Shown piece by piece: positions 23,831-34,747 of a stretch of DNA of 64,000 nt; within the stretch, counting starts at the first letter, position 1, and the number at the start of each line of letters is the position of its first letter. Source of the stretch: Scleromitrula shiraiana (lineage: Eukaryota > Ascomycota > Leotiomycetes > Helotiales > Sclerotiniaceae); contig JABELC010000005.1 of NCBI GenBank assembly GCA_028455995.1, positions 1,364,001 to 1,428,000 on the forward strand. Reading direction: 5' to 3'. A program made the position numbers and the translations under genes. Below the pieces are notes generated by a model. The model saw only the letters and a program-made list of their open reading frames with translations. It was not told the DNA's origin and did not search any database.

Positions 23831-25194
23831 ATGGGACTTGCGGCCCCCAAAAAGTAACTATTTCCCCAATATCCAAATCTTCCCTCTATACAATTTATCA
23901 TTATCTAACAAATCATCTTCTCATCACCGCATAGTAAAATCAAACTCTCCCACGACCCCAACAACACAGCATGGACAAACAACACCTCCAACTTCGGGCA
24001 CCGAATGTTAACCTCACAAGGCTGGGCCCCCGGGCAATTCCTCGGCGCAAAAGATGCCTCGCACGCCGAATTCCACACCGCGGCCAACGCATCGCACATC
24101 CGCGTCGTGATCAAAGACAACAATTTAGGATTGGGGGCTAAACTGGGATCGGGGGTGGGCCATGGCGAGTGTACGGGCTTGGATGTTTTTCAGAATTTGC
24201 TAGGCAGATTGAATGGACGGGATGAGGGGGAGATGGAGAAGGAGCAGAAGAGTAGGGAGGATTTGAAACGGGCGATTTATGCGGAGAGGAAATGGGGGAG
24301 TATTCGGTTTGTGAAGGGGGGGGTTTTGGTGGGCGACAAGATTCAGGATTTGATTGATGGGGAGAAGGAGAGGGTGAGGAATTTGGAGAATGGGGGGAAA
24401 GGAAAGGGGAAGAAGAGTGAGAGTGACAGTAGTGAGGATAGCGACTGTAGCTCCTCAGAAGAGGAAGAAGAAGAGGAAGAAGAAACCCCCGCACCAATCA
24501 TGGAAGAGAAGAAAAAATCAAACAAGAGAAAGCGAGAACAACAAGAAGAATCTCAATCCCCCACTGAACTCGAGTCCGAGGCCGAAAGCAAGAATAAGAG
24601 CAAGAAAAGCAAAAAGGAAAAGAAAGACAAGAAACGCAAGTTAGAAGAAGAAGAAACCTCCGAATCCGAGTCTAAAAAATCCAAAAAGTCCAAAGACAAG
24701 AAAGATCGAAAATCAAAATCTAGCTCTAAATCTAAATCCGAAGATCCATCCCCCTCAGAAGATTCATCCACATCCGCCGCAGACCTCAAAGCCCTCCGCA
24801 AGAAAGAGAAGAAAGAGAAGAAGCGCCGGGAAAAAGAAGAATCGAAATCCAAATCATCATCCAAATCTAAGTCCTCCAAATCTTCCAAATCCTCTAAATC
24901 AAAATCAAAATCAAAATCAAAATCGGATTCAGAATCGGAATCGGAATCGGAATCAGAAGCAAAACCAACAGTAAAAGAAGTCATCGCGGTGAGATCGACA
25001 CCAATGGGCATCCACTCTATCCGGGCGAGGAATATTGCGCAAAAGAGGATGGCTAGTATGGATGCGGCGAGTTTAGCTCAGGTATGTTTTTTTTTTTTTC
25101 TTTCTTTCTTTCTTTTAGAGGTGAAGGGGTTATGCGTGCATGAGATAACTGACAATGGCTAATCACGAGATAGATTTTTATGATTAAATCGTAG
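23831..25194 (+). CDS. PXR1: G-patch protein Pxr1 (PinX1-related), ribosome biogenesis
   Basis: Nucleolar G-patch cofactor that in yeast works with the helicase Prp43 in rRNA and snoRNA maturation and can inhibit telomerase. Exons 23831-23853, 23935-25081 and 25174-25194 give 396 aa. MGLAAPKNKIKLSHDPNNTA leads into the G-patch at about residues 25-72 (FGHRMLTSQGWAPGQFLG, NNLGLGAKLG). LDVFQNLLGRLNG and the conserved region to about 150 follow. Then comes a long Lys/Ser/Glu low-complexity domain (about 160-350), rich in KKSKK and SESESE repeats. The last seven codons, read as IFMIKS plus stop, sit on their own 21-bp exon and match the usual family end (DAASLAQIFMIKS). If the last intron is retained, the frame ends at 25162 with a hydrophobic tail instead. 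Confidence 0.93.
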
Positions 25195-26725
25195 GTTGAG
25201 GGGTGTAATGTCGGAGGTAGATTAGAAAGGAGAGGAATTAAGTATAGTGTATAGAGAATAGAGAATAGAGAATAGAGAATAAATAGACCACAGCGAATCT
25301 ATATAAAGATACCCAAGTAATAATAAATAATAAGTGTATTCAGCCACATCTGAGTAGTTAGACTGTATACAGCACACTACTTGGGTTCGATCGAAGTTGG
25401 ATTTACAATTACAATTACAATTACAATTAGAATTAGAATTGGAATAAGAATTAGGACTGGAATTAGTGTATCAACGAACCAAACCAAACCAAACCAAGTC
25501 AAGTCAAGTCAAGTCAAGTCAAGCCAAGTCAAGCCAAGTCAACTGAATTAAATTAAATTAAACTGAACCTACAATAACTATTATTCATCTGAAAAAGACA
25601 ACTGGATAAAATGAAATGAAACGGAATGGGATGGGATGAATTGGGATGAATTAGAGTAAACGTGCTTGATATTAATGGAAGAAAAGTAAAGCAAATAGAC
25701 ATGAATAAAATAAAAATAAAGGAGCGATAGAGGAAGGAATCTGTGAATATAAATCCATCCTATCGTATCCTATCCTATCCTATCCTATCCTATCCTATCA
25801 AATCAAATCATATTTTACCTACCCATATAGTATAACAGTCATATACAACACATACCTAGAAGCAGGTAATTCCAAAACCATCAAAAGGCATCAAAACATC
25901 TCAGTATTTATTCAATTTAGGTGTCAGTAGTTAGGTACATAATTTACACAATCAATCTTTCCATTCTGCCAGCCCTTAAAAAAAACAAATCAGGTTTGAA
26001 AGAAAAAGCATAAATAAAATCAGCAATTAAAAAAGGTATTCATTCGTTCGTTCATTCATTCATCATTCATCCGGTATTCTTGCTTGCTTGCTTCTTCCTT
26101 TCCAGCCATACACCCAGCCATAAATCATAAAATAAGCGAGTAAGAATAAAAGACAAGTAGGAGAAGGAATAAGTCTCGCTAATATGATCTATTCTCTCCT
26201 CTTGTCTTCATTTATCTCCCTCCCTTCATAAAATCACGCATCCCAACCCAACCGAAGCCAAATTTGGTAGTAAAAAGAAACAAAATATGCTGGTACTTCA
26301 CTCGACTCGACGCCTATAATCCTATTCCATTCTCTCCCATCCCAATCGTATATCTTATAACCACTCGTTTTCGTGGTCCATAATATTGTTCTCTTCATAC
26401 TTTCACATACGTACGTTCACCGACCAAATTCCATTCCACACCCTTTCCTTTCTCTCCCTGCCGTGTAATCCCATTCCACCTAACTCCATATAATATCAAA
26501 ACCCGAACTTGAAAGCGAATGCAATTGCAAAAGGCAAGTAAGATACCTTTACTTAGACATTGATAGACAAAAAGAAAAGTTGGAGTTCTTTGTCCGAAAT
26601 CCTTAAACCGACGCCAAAACAAATGGGGATGACCTTGCTCATGATCGCTTCCATGCTCCAATAATAAAGAAAAGTGAAAGAGTGTAAAAAAATGTAAAAT
26701 TCCCAAATATTCAACAACCAATCAA
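25195..26725. repeat. Microsatellite-dense intergenic region
   Basis: No gene. It holds successive short tandem repeats: AGAGAAT (about 25248-25280), ACAATT/GAATTA (about 25402-25445), AAACC then AAGTC/AAGCC then AAATT (about 25475-25565), GGGAT-type (about 25622-25655) and TATCC (about 25761-25799). The part from about 26395 on is probably the 3' flank of the serine-rich gene. Confidence 0.8.
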
Positions 26726-27610
26726 TCAATCCATATAAAAATCACCCTTCAAAATACGCTCTTGGAAAGCATCTGGTTGCTTTCTAGCAGGTCTTGGTGG
26801 TTGAGCTGGAGGAATTGATGTAGTAGGAGGAGCTGGCATCTCACTAACGCTTTTAGCACGTTCATGAGTTGACATATTGAACGAAGTTCTATTCGGGGGA
26901 GAACTCGATAGAATGGGACGTTGAGATTGAGAGACAGTACTCTCAGCACGAGATCTAAGCTGCTCGGACCAGTTGAATCCGCCATCACCTGGACGAGCAG
27001 AAGAAGCATAGTCAGAGGGAGTTCTTGGCATTGAGTGCGTGCTTGCCTGTTTAGAAGATTGTGAAGTTTTTGGAGGGGTGATATTACCACCACCTCTAGA
27101 ACTTGAGCCTGATGGGATGGGGGGTAATGTAGAAGTAGTATAAGAAGGTGCTCTACCAGATGTGCCAGGGCTACCATTGCCCGTACGAACCGATCGAAGT
27201 GCTTGTGCACCAAATGACATACGGCGTACAAAAGGTGTGGTTGGATTACTTCTGGCTGGGCCCTCTTCATCATCAATCGCACTTTCATCAATTGATTCAG
27301 ATGCAGATCCTGTAGTTGACACACTTCCACGTCTAAATGGGAATGGGGATGCTTGTGTTGTCGGAGATGTTCCAGATAGACCTAGAGTAGAAACCGACAT
27401 TCTTCTTCTGGGGTCTTGAGATGTGGCTGTAGAAATCGGACCTGGGAATGGACCAGTCGGACCTCCGGCGGTACTATTGGAACGACCGAAAAGGGTAGTA
27501 AAGGTTTGAGCGGTGATAGAAGAACGACGAGGTCTGGAAGAACCTTCGTTTGGAGGGGTAGTGTTACCGTTGTTGTTGTTGTTGTTGTTGTTGTTATGAT
27601 TGGAAGACAT
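26726..27610 (-). CDS. Conserved serine-rich protein, function unknown
   Basis: Single-exon gene of 294 aa. It starts with a 9-residue Asn run coded by a GTT/AAC repeat (about 27568-27596), which probably varies in length between strains. The body is disordered and Ser/Thr/Pro/Arg-rich. Recurring phospho-site-like blocks are RRSSITAQTFTTLFGRSNS, RRRMSVSTLG, RRGSVSTTG and VRRMSFGAQALRS; each puts a Ser after two Arg, the pattern favoured by PKA-like or AGC kinases. The last residues, FQERILKGDFYMD, look like a short conserved C-terminal motif seen in many ascomycete serine-rich proteins; this is from memory, not a search. No TM segment or catalytic domain. A phospho-regulated adaptor role is inference. 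Confidence 0.85.
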   Translation of the reverse strand: MSSNHNNNNNNNNNGNTTPPNEGSSRPRRSSITAQTFTTLFGRSNSTAGGPTGPFPGPISTATSQDPRRRMSVSTLGLSGTSPTTQASPFPFRRGSVSTTGSASESIDESAIDDEEGPARSNPTTPFVRRMSFGAQALRSVRTGNGSPGTSGRAPSYTTSTLPPIPSGSSSRGGGNITPPKTSQSSKQASTHSMPRTPSDYASSARPGDGGFNWSEQLRSRAESTVSQSQRPILSSSPPNRTSFNMSTHERAKSVSEMPAPPTTSIPPAQPPRPARKQPDAFQERILKGDFYMD

Positions 27611-30600
27611 GATGATGTATGGTAATTTCGAAATGGTAAATGATTATTTAAACAGGTAGAATTGAATTTGTTGAGTGTATCAGGACGATAATAACTTTGG
27701 GATAATTGTTGAAATTCTAAAGTGGACTTTAATGAGAGATTCTGAGAAAAATGACCGTAAGCTGCTCTCTTCAGCTTCGGAATGAAGGGTGACGGGGTGG
27801 AAATATCTATTAATTTTTTTGTGTCGTATGATTTTCTTTGTTCAATTGAAGTTAACCTTGGAAGTTTTAGGTTTAACTTCGATGTAAGTATGATTGCACG
27901 ATTCTCTTAAATAATTTCTTTGTTCCCTTAGGTTTTCGATGAGATAATCTTTGAAGCCGTTCGCTTTTTCTTATCGAGTAATAAGGTGGGAGTGGGAGGA
28001 GATGGTGTGGTGAGTAGTGGATGATGTGGGGTAATTATTAGTTCCGTTTGTTTTGAACTCTTTCAATATTAGAAAATGGAAATCCAAGTCAAGTAGTCAA
28101 GTTATTATTACAAATGGAAATTTGGGAGATGTTTTTTTTGAAATCTTTGTAGAAAGAAGAACTTGTTGAAGAAAGTGTTTGTTTATTTTGTAATCTTTTA
28201 AGAAGAAAAAGAAAAAGAGGAAGAGGAAGAAAAAGAAGAGGAAGAAAAAGAAAAAGAAGAAGATGATGATGAAGAAGAAGAAGAAGAAGAAGAAGAAGAA
28301 GATTGTAAAAGGGAATGTATGGGAAATTGAATTGTGAGAATGAGGAGGGAATGTTGTAGAAAAAGGTAAAAAAAGGTTGTCAATGACAATGACAATGACA
28401 ATGACAATGACTCTTTAATACTCTTTAATATTATGATATATGGTGTGGTTTATATGTGAATGGATTGCTAATGTGATTTATGATAAGGAAAAGTGTATGA
28501 TAATTGTAATGGTAATTGTAATTGTAATTGTAATGGTAATGGTAAAAAGGGAAAGATTGATTAAGGTGTGAGAGAGAGTGTGTGTGTGTGTGTGAGAGAG
28601 TGAGAGAGAAAGAGAGAGAGAGAGCAAAAGCAAGAGCAAGGAAAAGGGATAAGGAATAACTTTAAGAACATTGAAACCTTGGAACCTTGAAGGGGAATGG
28701 AAGGAAGAGCAGACAGAGCAAGTCAAGTTAAGACGACTGTATTCAATTCCCTTCCCCCCCCTCCTCCCCCCCAAATATGATTACAGCCAATCTCGAACCA
28801 TTCTTGAACCAATTCCTCAAGGTTCTTCTTTATTTTTACTCTATTGATCCTTGTTTAGTTTCACAAACTAAATCCTTCCCCGCAAAGAAAGTTCATACTA
28901 AAATTTATGTACCAAACCTAATTAAATCTAGTTTAACTTTTTGACGTCGTTCTAAGACAACATGGAGGGGAAGGGAAGGGAAAGGAAGGGAAGGGAAAGG
29001 AAAGGAAGGGAAGGGAACGAACCGAGCTCAAGTGTGGTGGTCTCTTAGAGGGGAATTAATAAACCTTCCAAGGTTAAAGATTCTCAAATGAGAGCACTAC
29101 CTAGGTAGGAAGAAGAAGAAGTAGTTACTCAAATTTTATCTTTTTTATCTTTTTTATCTTTTGAAAGTTAATATTGTACGATATTATACATATTATACTA
29201 GCTTGCTTCTATGTAATCCCCCGGTAAGGTAGTCAATATATCTTTTTTCCTTATCATTTACGAATCATTTCAAAGCTTCTTTCCTCTTCCCCTCTTGTCT
29301 CTTGATTCAATAGAAACTTTATCATATTAAATAAAGCTTCCCTTGTTAAACTATCTTCAAAGTTCTTACGTACCCAAGGCATTCATGTGATTAATAATGT
29401 GTCCTTCTTTCAAAGTTTAATAATGTTACGTGTATGTAATATAAGATGGACATAGTGGATAAAAAGGTACGTACTATAAAACTATAAAACTATAAAACTA
29501 TGTAGATATTAGTAGATCATATAGGAATATCACTCACATCACATCATGTGGAGAAACACAAAGATACCCTGAGATGTTGTGCTCAACTACCGACATATCT
29601 TTCATACTGTATGTACATTCGAAGCCACAGAAGCATAAAGTACACAAGAACTGAAGTCAAACATGATTCATTCCCACTTCCTATCAATTTTATCGTAAGA
29701 TCTTACCATTATTCATGCCATTGTACGATAAATCATGAAATATCTCTCGAATGCTCAAAAAGTCAAATCATATTCTATGGGCTCTCGTATTTATTACTAT
29801 GCAAGTATAGTAAGATTACCCATTTTTGGAGGGTAGTTGCTACCGCTGAGATAAGTTCATAACGGTAAGATCCGAATGCAATTGGAATGGAATGATTCTA
29901 TCAGCTTCAGCTTCCATTTCCATTTCGACTTCGACTTCGACTTCGACTTCTAAAGTACTTCCATTTACAAGTACCTTGTCCGTCTACCGTCCGTCTACCG
30001 TCCTTCAACAAGAACCATTTCTCAATTAAGTACAGATTATATTAACCAGACGATTTATCCATCCTACTATGTAACCTCATACCTCGTTAAAAAAAGCTTA
30101 CACTACATCTATTGCATATCGTGTGTGAAACCTTTTCCCCAGATTTAAGTGGTTCGTAAATTTATCGTACATGTCGAGCATATTCACCACCACACCATCA
30201 TTTGGGGTCCATTATCTCAAGAGATAACATTTCAATATTTGGATTCTCTTTCTAATGGTTATATCAAATCCCAATTGAACCCCTTCGACCTTTTCGTCCA
30301 GTTTCATTAAATTCCTATGCTCTCCCCATAAGCCCTACTTACCTCTCTAGGTAGTCGTCGTCATCTTCCATAAATTGATCGGCAATATTATATGGTTATA
30401 CAGATACAAAAAAGTAAATATGATACAAGTACCAGCCAACACCTCAGCCCTTTGTGACGGACGAACAAGGAAGATGGATGATTTAAAATCAATTTAATAG
30501 GTGTAATTTTGATGATCGTTTTCATCACATCACATCACATCAACATCACACCCACTAGACTGCCACAAACCTCAGAGACCAAAAATTCGACATTTCTTAC

Positions 30601-31133
30601 CGAGACAACCGCAACCACAACCGCACCACTTCCATTCCACATTTCTTGGGGCTTGGACGCTTGGTCCTTGGCTCTTCATGCATGCTTCGTTGCTTGGCCC
30701 ATTCGCGCCATTATGCTATCTATGTACCGGTAGTACTTCGTAGTACTCATAAACGCCGAAGGACCGTAGATGATTGATTTCGACCCATCCCCAATTTCTC
30801 TAATCGCATTAACCGTCCCTCCGCTTTCGTTTCTCCCCTGCCGAAAATGAACATGGGTTTAATGAACTTTTGAATGAACAAATCGAAACAAAAGATTATC
30901 ATTAGCAGCATGGCTTGGCATCGTGTAGCACATGATAACCAATCATTGCCCTGTATGAAAGTAGATCAGGTAGGTTGATCATCGATCTGCGAGCAAATCC
31001 ATCTACCCACCCACCCTGCCTTACATGCTTACCTTCATACGTACGAAGTAAAAATGGAGATGAATGAAAGGTAGGAAGAGATCGACAAATCAACCGAAAC
31101 CATCCCTCTACTATATTCATACTTTATCCGGGT
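27611..31133. repeat. Gene-poor region rich in simple repeats
   Basis: No supportable gene in about 3.5 kb. Repeats include a GAA/GAAGAT purine tract (about 28201-28303), ATGACA (about 28382-28411), GTAATT/GTAATG (about 28503-28545), a GT/GA run (about 28567-28624), AAGGG (about 28971-29018), ACTATAAA (about 29473-29502) and CTTCGA (about 29925-29950). The first part contains the promoter of the serine-rich gene. Confidence 0.7.
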
Positions 31134-32798
31134 TACGCATTACATGGTAATCGCTTAGCATCGGAACGTACGGCCGCCTACCCTCCGATTACATTGTAAT
31201 CCATTCTTTTAAGGCATCAATTTTTAGTTATCAAGTTTTAATTATTAATTTTTAGTTATTAGTATAAAATTAATATATATTATAAATAATTCAATTTAAT
31301 TTAATTTTATATAATATAAAATAAAATAAAATAAAATAAAAATATAATTTTAATATTAAAAATATATTTTATTATTATTTTATTATTAATATTTAATTAA
31401 ATTTAAATTAAAATATATTAATATAGAAATTATTCAAAAATCTTTAAAACTAATAATTTTATATAAATGATTTTTTATATTAATATAAATAAATTAATTA
31501 ATTATTTATAAAATTATTTAAAATATCAAATAAATATTTTTTTTATTAAATTATTAATTATTAATATTTAAAAGTTAAATATTAATAATTTAAAAATTTA
31601 TAATATTTATTAATAATTAATAAATATAAAATAAAAATATTTAAATTATAAAAATATTATAGTTTTAATTTATTAAATTTAAATTAAATAAATTATTATA
31701 TCAAAAAATAATAAAAAGTTTTTATTGAATATAAATATTATATATTAATATTTGATATAATATTCTTAAAAAATTAAATTTAAATATTTTATTTAAATTA
31801 AGATTATATTGAATAATATCTTAATATAATAATTATAAAAACATGAATTATTATATAAAAATTTAAAAATTTAAAATCTTTTTGTTAATTTTTAAAAATT
31901 AAAATTATAATAATATTTAATATTTATAAATATTATATATATAAATAATTTTTTAATTTTATTATATTATATTTTATATATATTTAAATTTTTAATATAT
32001 ATAATATTTATATTAAATAAAATCTTTTTTTATATATTTAAATATATTTTTATTATTTTTTATGATAAAAAATATTTTGAAAAAAATTAAAAATAAATTT
32101 AAATTAAGATATTAAATATTAAATTAAATGATATTTTAATATAATATTTTAAATTTTAAAAAACTATTATAATTAAAAATATATATATATAATTAAATAA
32201 ATTAATAAAAATAATAAAAATAATTTTAATTATATTTTAATTATATTTTAATTATATTTTAATTATACTTTAATTATTAAAATAATATTAATTTATTTAT
32301 TTATCTTAATATAAAAAATAATTTATATAAAATTTTTGATTTTAAAAATCTTTTAATAATTAATATATATTTTAATTTTAATTTAATTAAATAATATATT
32401 TATAATATACTTTAAATTATAATATATTTATAATATAATAATATATTTATATTAAATATATTTATAAAATTTTTAATTCTAAATTTTTTTAATAATTATC
32501 ATATATTTTAGTTTTAATTTAATTAATTTATAAATTTTATATATATCAAAAATAAATTAAAATTAAATTTAAAAAAATATAAAAAAAATAAAAAAATAAA
32601 ATAAAAAAATATAAAATAAAAAAAATACAAAATAAAAAAATATAAAAAATTATAATATAAAAAAATTCAATTATTAATAATTTAAATTTATATTAAATAT
32701 AGTATAATTCTATGATTTTAACTTCAAGTTCAAGTTTAATCATGTAGTTTCTGCCTTAATCATGTGATTGATGCTTAGCGATTACCATGTAATGCGTA
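31134..32798. mobile_element. Probable dead TIR transposon, reduced to an AT-rich island
   Basis: The two edges are inverted copies of one 29-bp sequence (31134-31162 and 32770-32798), matching at 28 positions. The outermost bases are TA on both sides, followed inward by CGCATTACATGGTAATCGC on the left and its complement on the right. TA duplication is the hallmark of Tc1/mariner and pogo/Fot1-type elements, and the 1.66-kb length suits that group. From about 31210 to 32740 the interior has almost no G or C and no open frame, as expected after exhaustive repeat-induced point mutation (RIP). The left 75 bp kept normal composition. The TIR family was not matched to a named element. The alternative is a RIP-degraded repeat or MITE of another class. 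Confidence 0.7.
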
Positions 32799-32947
32799 GA
32801 TTCATATACGTCAATCCAGCACTCTCCAGCCCCAATGATAGACCAACAAATTTGAATTTTCAATTTTCACCGTCCACGCTAGTCACCGCATAACCCCAAT
32901 GAGCCCCCAGGACAAAATCTTGTCAACATCTTGCCAGTGCGGGTGAA

Positions 32948-33050
32948 TTCTAGACGTTAGACCTTCTATACGTCAGGATTCTAGACGTTAGGCCTTCTAG
33001 ACGTTAGGCCTTCTAGACGTTAGGCCTTCTATACGTCAGGGCTTCTATGA
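32948..33050. repeat. 16-bp tandem repeat, two alternating variants
   Basis: Six units and a partial seventh. Type A is TTCTAGACGTTAGGCC (32979-33026, three perfect copies; 32948-32963 with one change). Type B is TTCTATACGTCAGGGC (33027-33042; 32964-32978 lacks one base). The order is A B A A A B. Types A and B differ at the same two core positions. It lies 150 bp from the end of the AT-rich element. Confidence 0.9.
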
Positions 33051-33673
33051 CATAAATTCAGTCGGCGGGTAAAATGCTTGCTTCTATTTATGGAAATGGT
33101 CCATCATGATATGGCCTACTATAAATAAAACTTGATGTGTTCGTTTTTGAACAAGGAGGGAATAGACGCCATTAGAATTATGAATCTTTTCATTTATTAG
33201 TATGCGATTTATTGAGCTGTTGGTTAAGTTTGAATACTTTATTTATCATGATCATAATAATTACATCAATAAATTTTATTAGTATTTAAATTTTAAAGAA
33301 TCTTTTTTTAAATTTGAAAACTTGAAGAAAGTAGTATCAAATAAATATTTTTTAATATTTTATAGAAAAAAGAGAAGGGGAATGCGGAACTTGAAATAGA
33401 TTGGATTTCGATTCAACCCCCAATTGTGCGGAGAGTCGAGACCTCGTCTCTTACGAAGATATGCTGAAATTTTCAATTTCGGGGCCAACATCTAGTATGG
33501 CCAGCTTAGATACTTGTGACTTGTATATATAGTAATATTTATTGTAAGAATCAAAAACATATAATTATTCGAATTCATAATCTTTCTATATTTATTCGTA
33601 TACCACGCTAGTCCTATATTTTGTTTATTTCCCTGCTTGTTACTTACTAGTATTCAATAACCAACAAACGAAG
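33051..33673. other. AT-rich intergenic, promoter side of the next gene
   Basis: No gene seen. AT-rich, but not to the degree of the island at 31.2-32.7 kb. The last part must contain the promoter of the gene starting at 33674. Confidence 0.6.
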
Positions 33674-34747
33674 ATGCCTAATAACTCAAGTAAGAGCAAA
33701 CATAAAAAATACCACAATAAGGACTCGGAACATAAAAACTACCACGATAAGGACCACTCGAAGCATAAGAAAGATAAATCTGTAGCCAAATCTAGATTTG
33801 GATCTACAGCTACAGTTAAAGATTCATCTGATGAAGATCCAACCCAACTCCCAAATTCAGTATCAAAACAGCCAGAAGATGCAAATAAGCAAAAAGTAAA
33901 TTCAACCTCGCTCTTTGACGCTTACAAACAGGTGTTTGAAGCCCTCCAGGTCATTATTAAAAAATTGGTTAAAACCAAGGAATATGAAATGATAGAGACT
34001 GCCATTTGCTATGGCAGTGGCGCACCAACATCTGATGAAGGCTCACGCGGAAAACGAGCTTTGTTGCAAATTAGGTACTTTTTAGTAATTGTTAGGGCAT
34101 TTGGTACGTCGAATTCTGATTATTTTGACTCTTGCTAAATCTTTCTCGATGGCTAATTCCCCAACACCTTGATAGAAAAGTACCAATCTCAATACTTAGG
34201 TATCACAAAAAGAATAACATGCATATTCCAGGAAGCGGAAGGCGTTTACCAAACAGAAGATAAAAACTACATTCAAAGCCAGCGTCCAGGTGCGATCATC
34301 AAAGAGCCACACGGATCGGACTCACATGTCTCCAACAAAACCTTCGTATTCTGCCCCCATTGCTCACCCTGGGTAATAGCCGAACCATTCGCCGCCGCAC
34401 AACACAAAGGTCAAATCCCAGGCCTCTACATCGGCAATCCCATCTTCGAATGGGGATGTTTCATCGATGCCAAAACGCAAGCTGCATTCGCGGCAATTTC
34501 CGGAGCCGTCGATGGCGGCAGCGCAGTAAAGTTAGATTTGCCACCGTCGGATCAACCTCTAGAACCCTTTAAACATTTTATCGCGTATGCTCACAACATA
34601 GTAAGATCTAGATCTAGCTCGAAGAATCGGAATAGTGCGGCACGGAAAAGACCCTTTAAACATTTTATGGCGTATGCTCAAAAGATAGTAAGATCTATAT
34701 CTAGCTCGAAGAATCGGAATAGTGCGCGTTCTGTGCCGGGCCCTTAA
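33674..34747 (+). CDS. Unrecognised Lys/His-rich protein with C-terminal internal duplication
   Basis: Exons 33674-34103 and 34176-34747 (intron 72 bp, GTACGT donor) give 333 aa. I do not recognise a family. Residues 1-36 are a Lys/His/Asp-rich repeat (KHKKYHNKDSEHKNYHDKDH). A helical region (about 75-115, FDAYKQVFEALQVIIKKLVK) is followed by a mid-part with Cys and aromatic residues (FVFCPHCSPWVIAEPF, IFEWGCFIDAKTQAAF) that looks folded. CPHC alone could bind metal, but no second Cys pair was found. The last 60 residues are two tandem copies of a 29-residue unit (PFKHF-AYA-IVRS-SSSKNRNSA). No signal peptide or TM segment. Chosen splice sites restore one continuous frame across a stop-containing gap. 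Confidence 0.72.
34565..34738 (+). repeat. 87-bp in-frame tandem duplication inside the coding sequence
   Basis: Unit one begins at 34565 and unit two at 34652. Both begin CCCTTTAAACATTTTAT and end CGAAGAATCGGAATAGTGCG-like. They differ at only a few positions, so the duplication is young. It preserves the reading frame (29 codons). Confidence 0.9.

Noticed and set aside
24553..25011. 152-aa antisense frame rich in Asp/Ser/Phe
   Set aside because: Mirror image of the PXR1 Lys/Ser low-complexity domain.
28198..28774. Ser-rich and Thr/His-rich minus-strand frames
   Set aside because: Produced by GAA, GT and GTAATT repeats; no motif and no start context.
31200..32740. AT-rich island as a centromere or inserted mitochondrial DNA
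   Set aside because: Too short for a regional centromere, no mitochondrial gene content, and bounded by inverted repeats, which favours an element.
34104..34175. Treating 33674-34138 and 34169-34747 as two genes
   Set aside because: The second has no ATG at its head, and a GTACGT...TAG intron joins them in frame.
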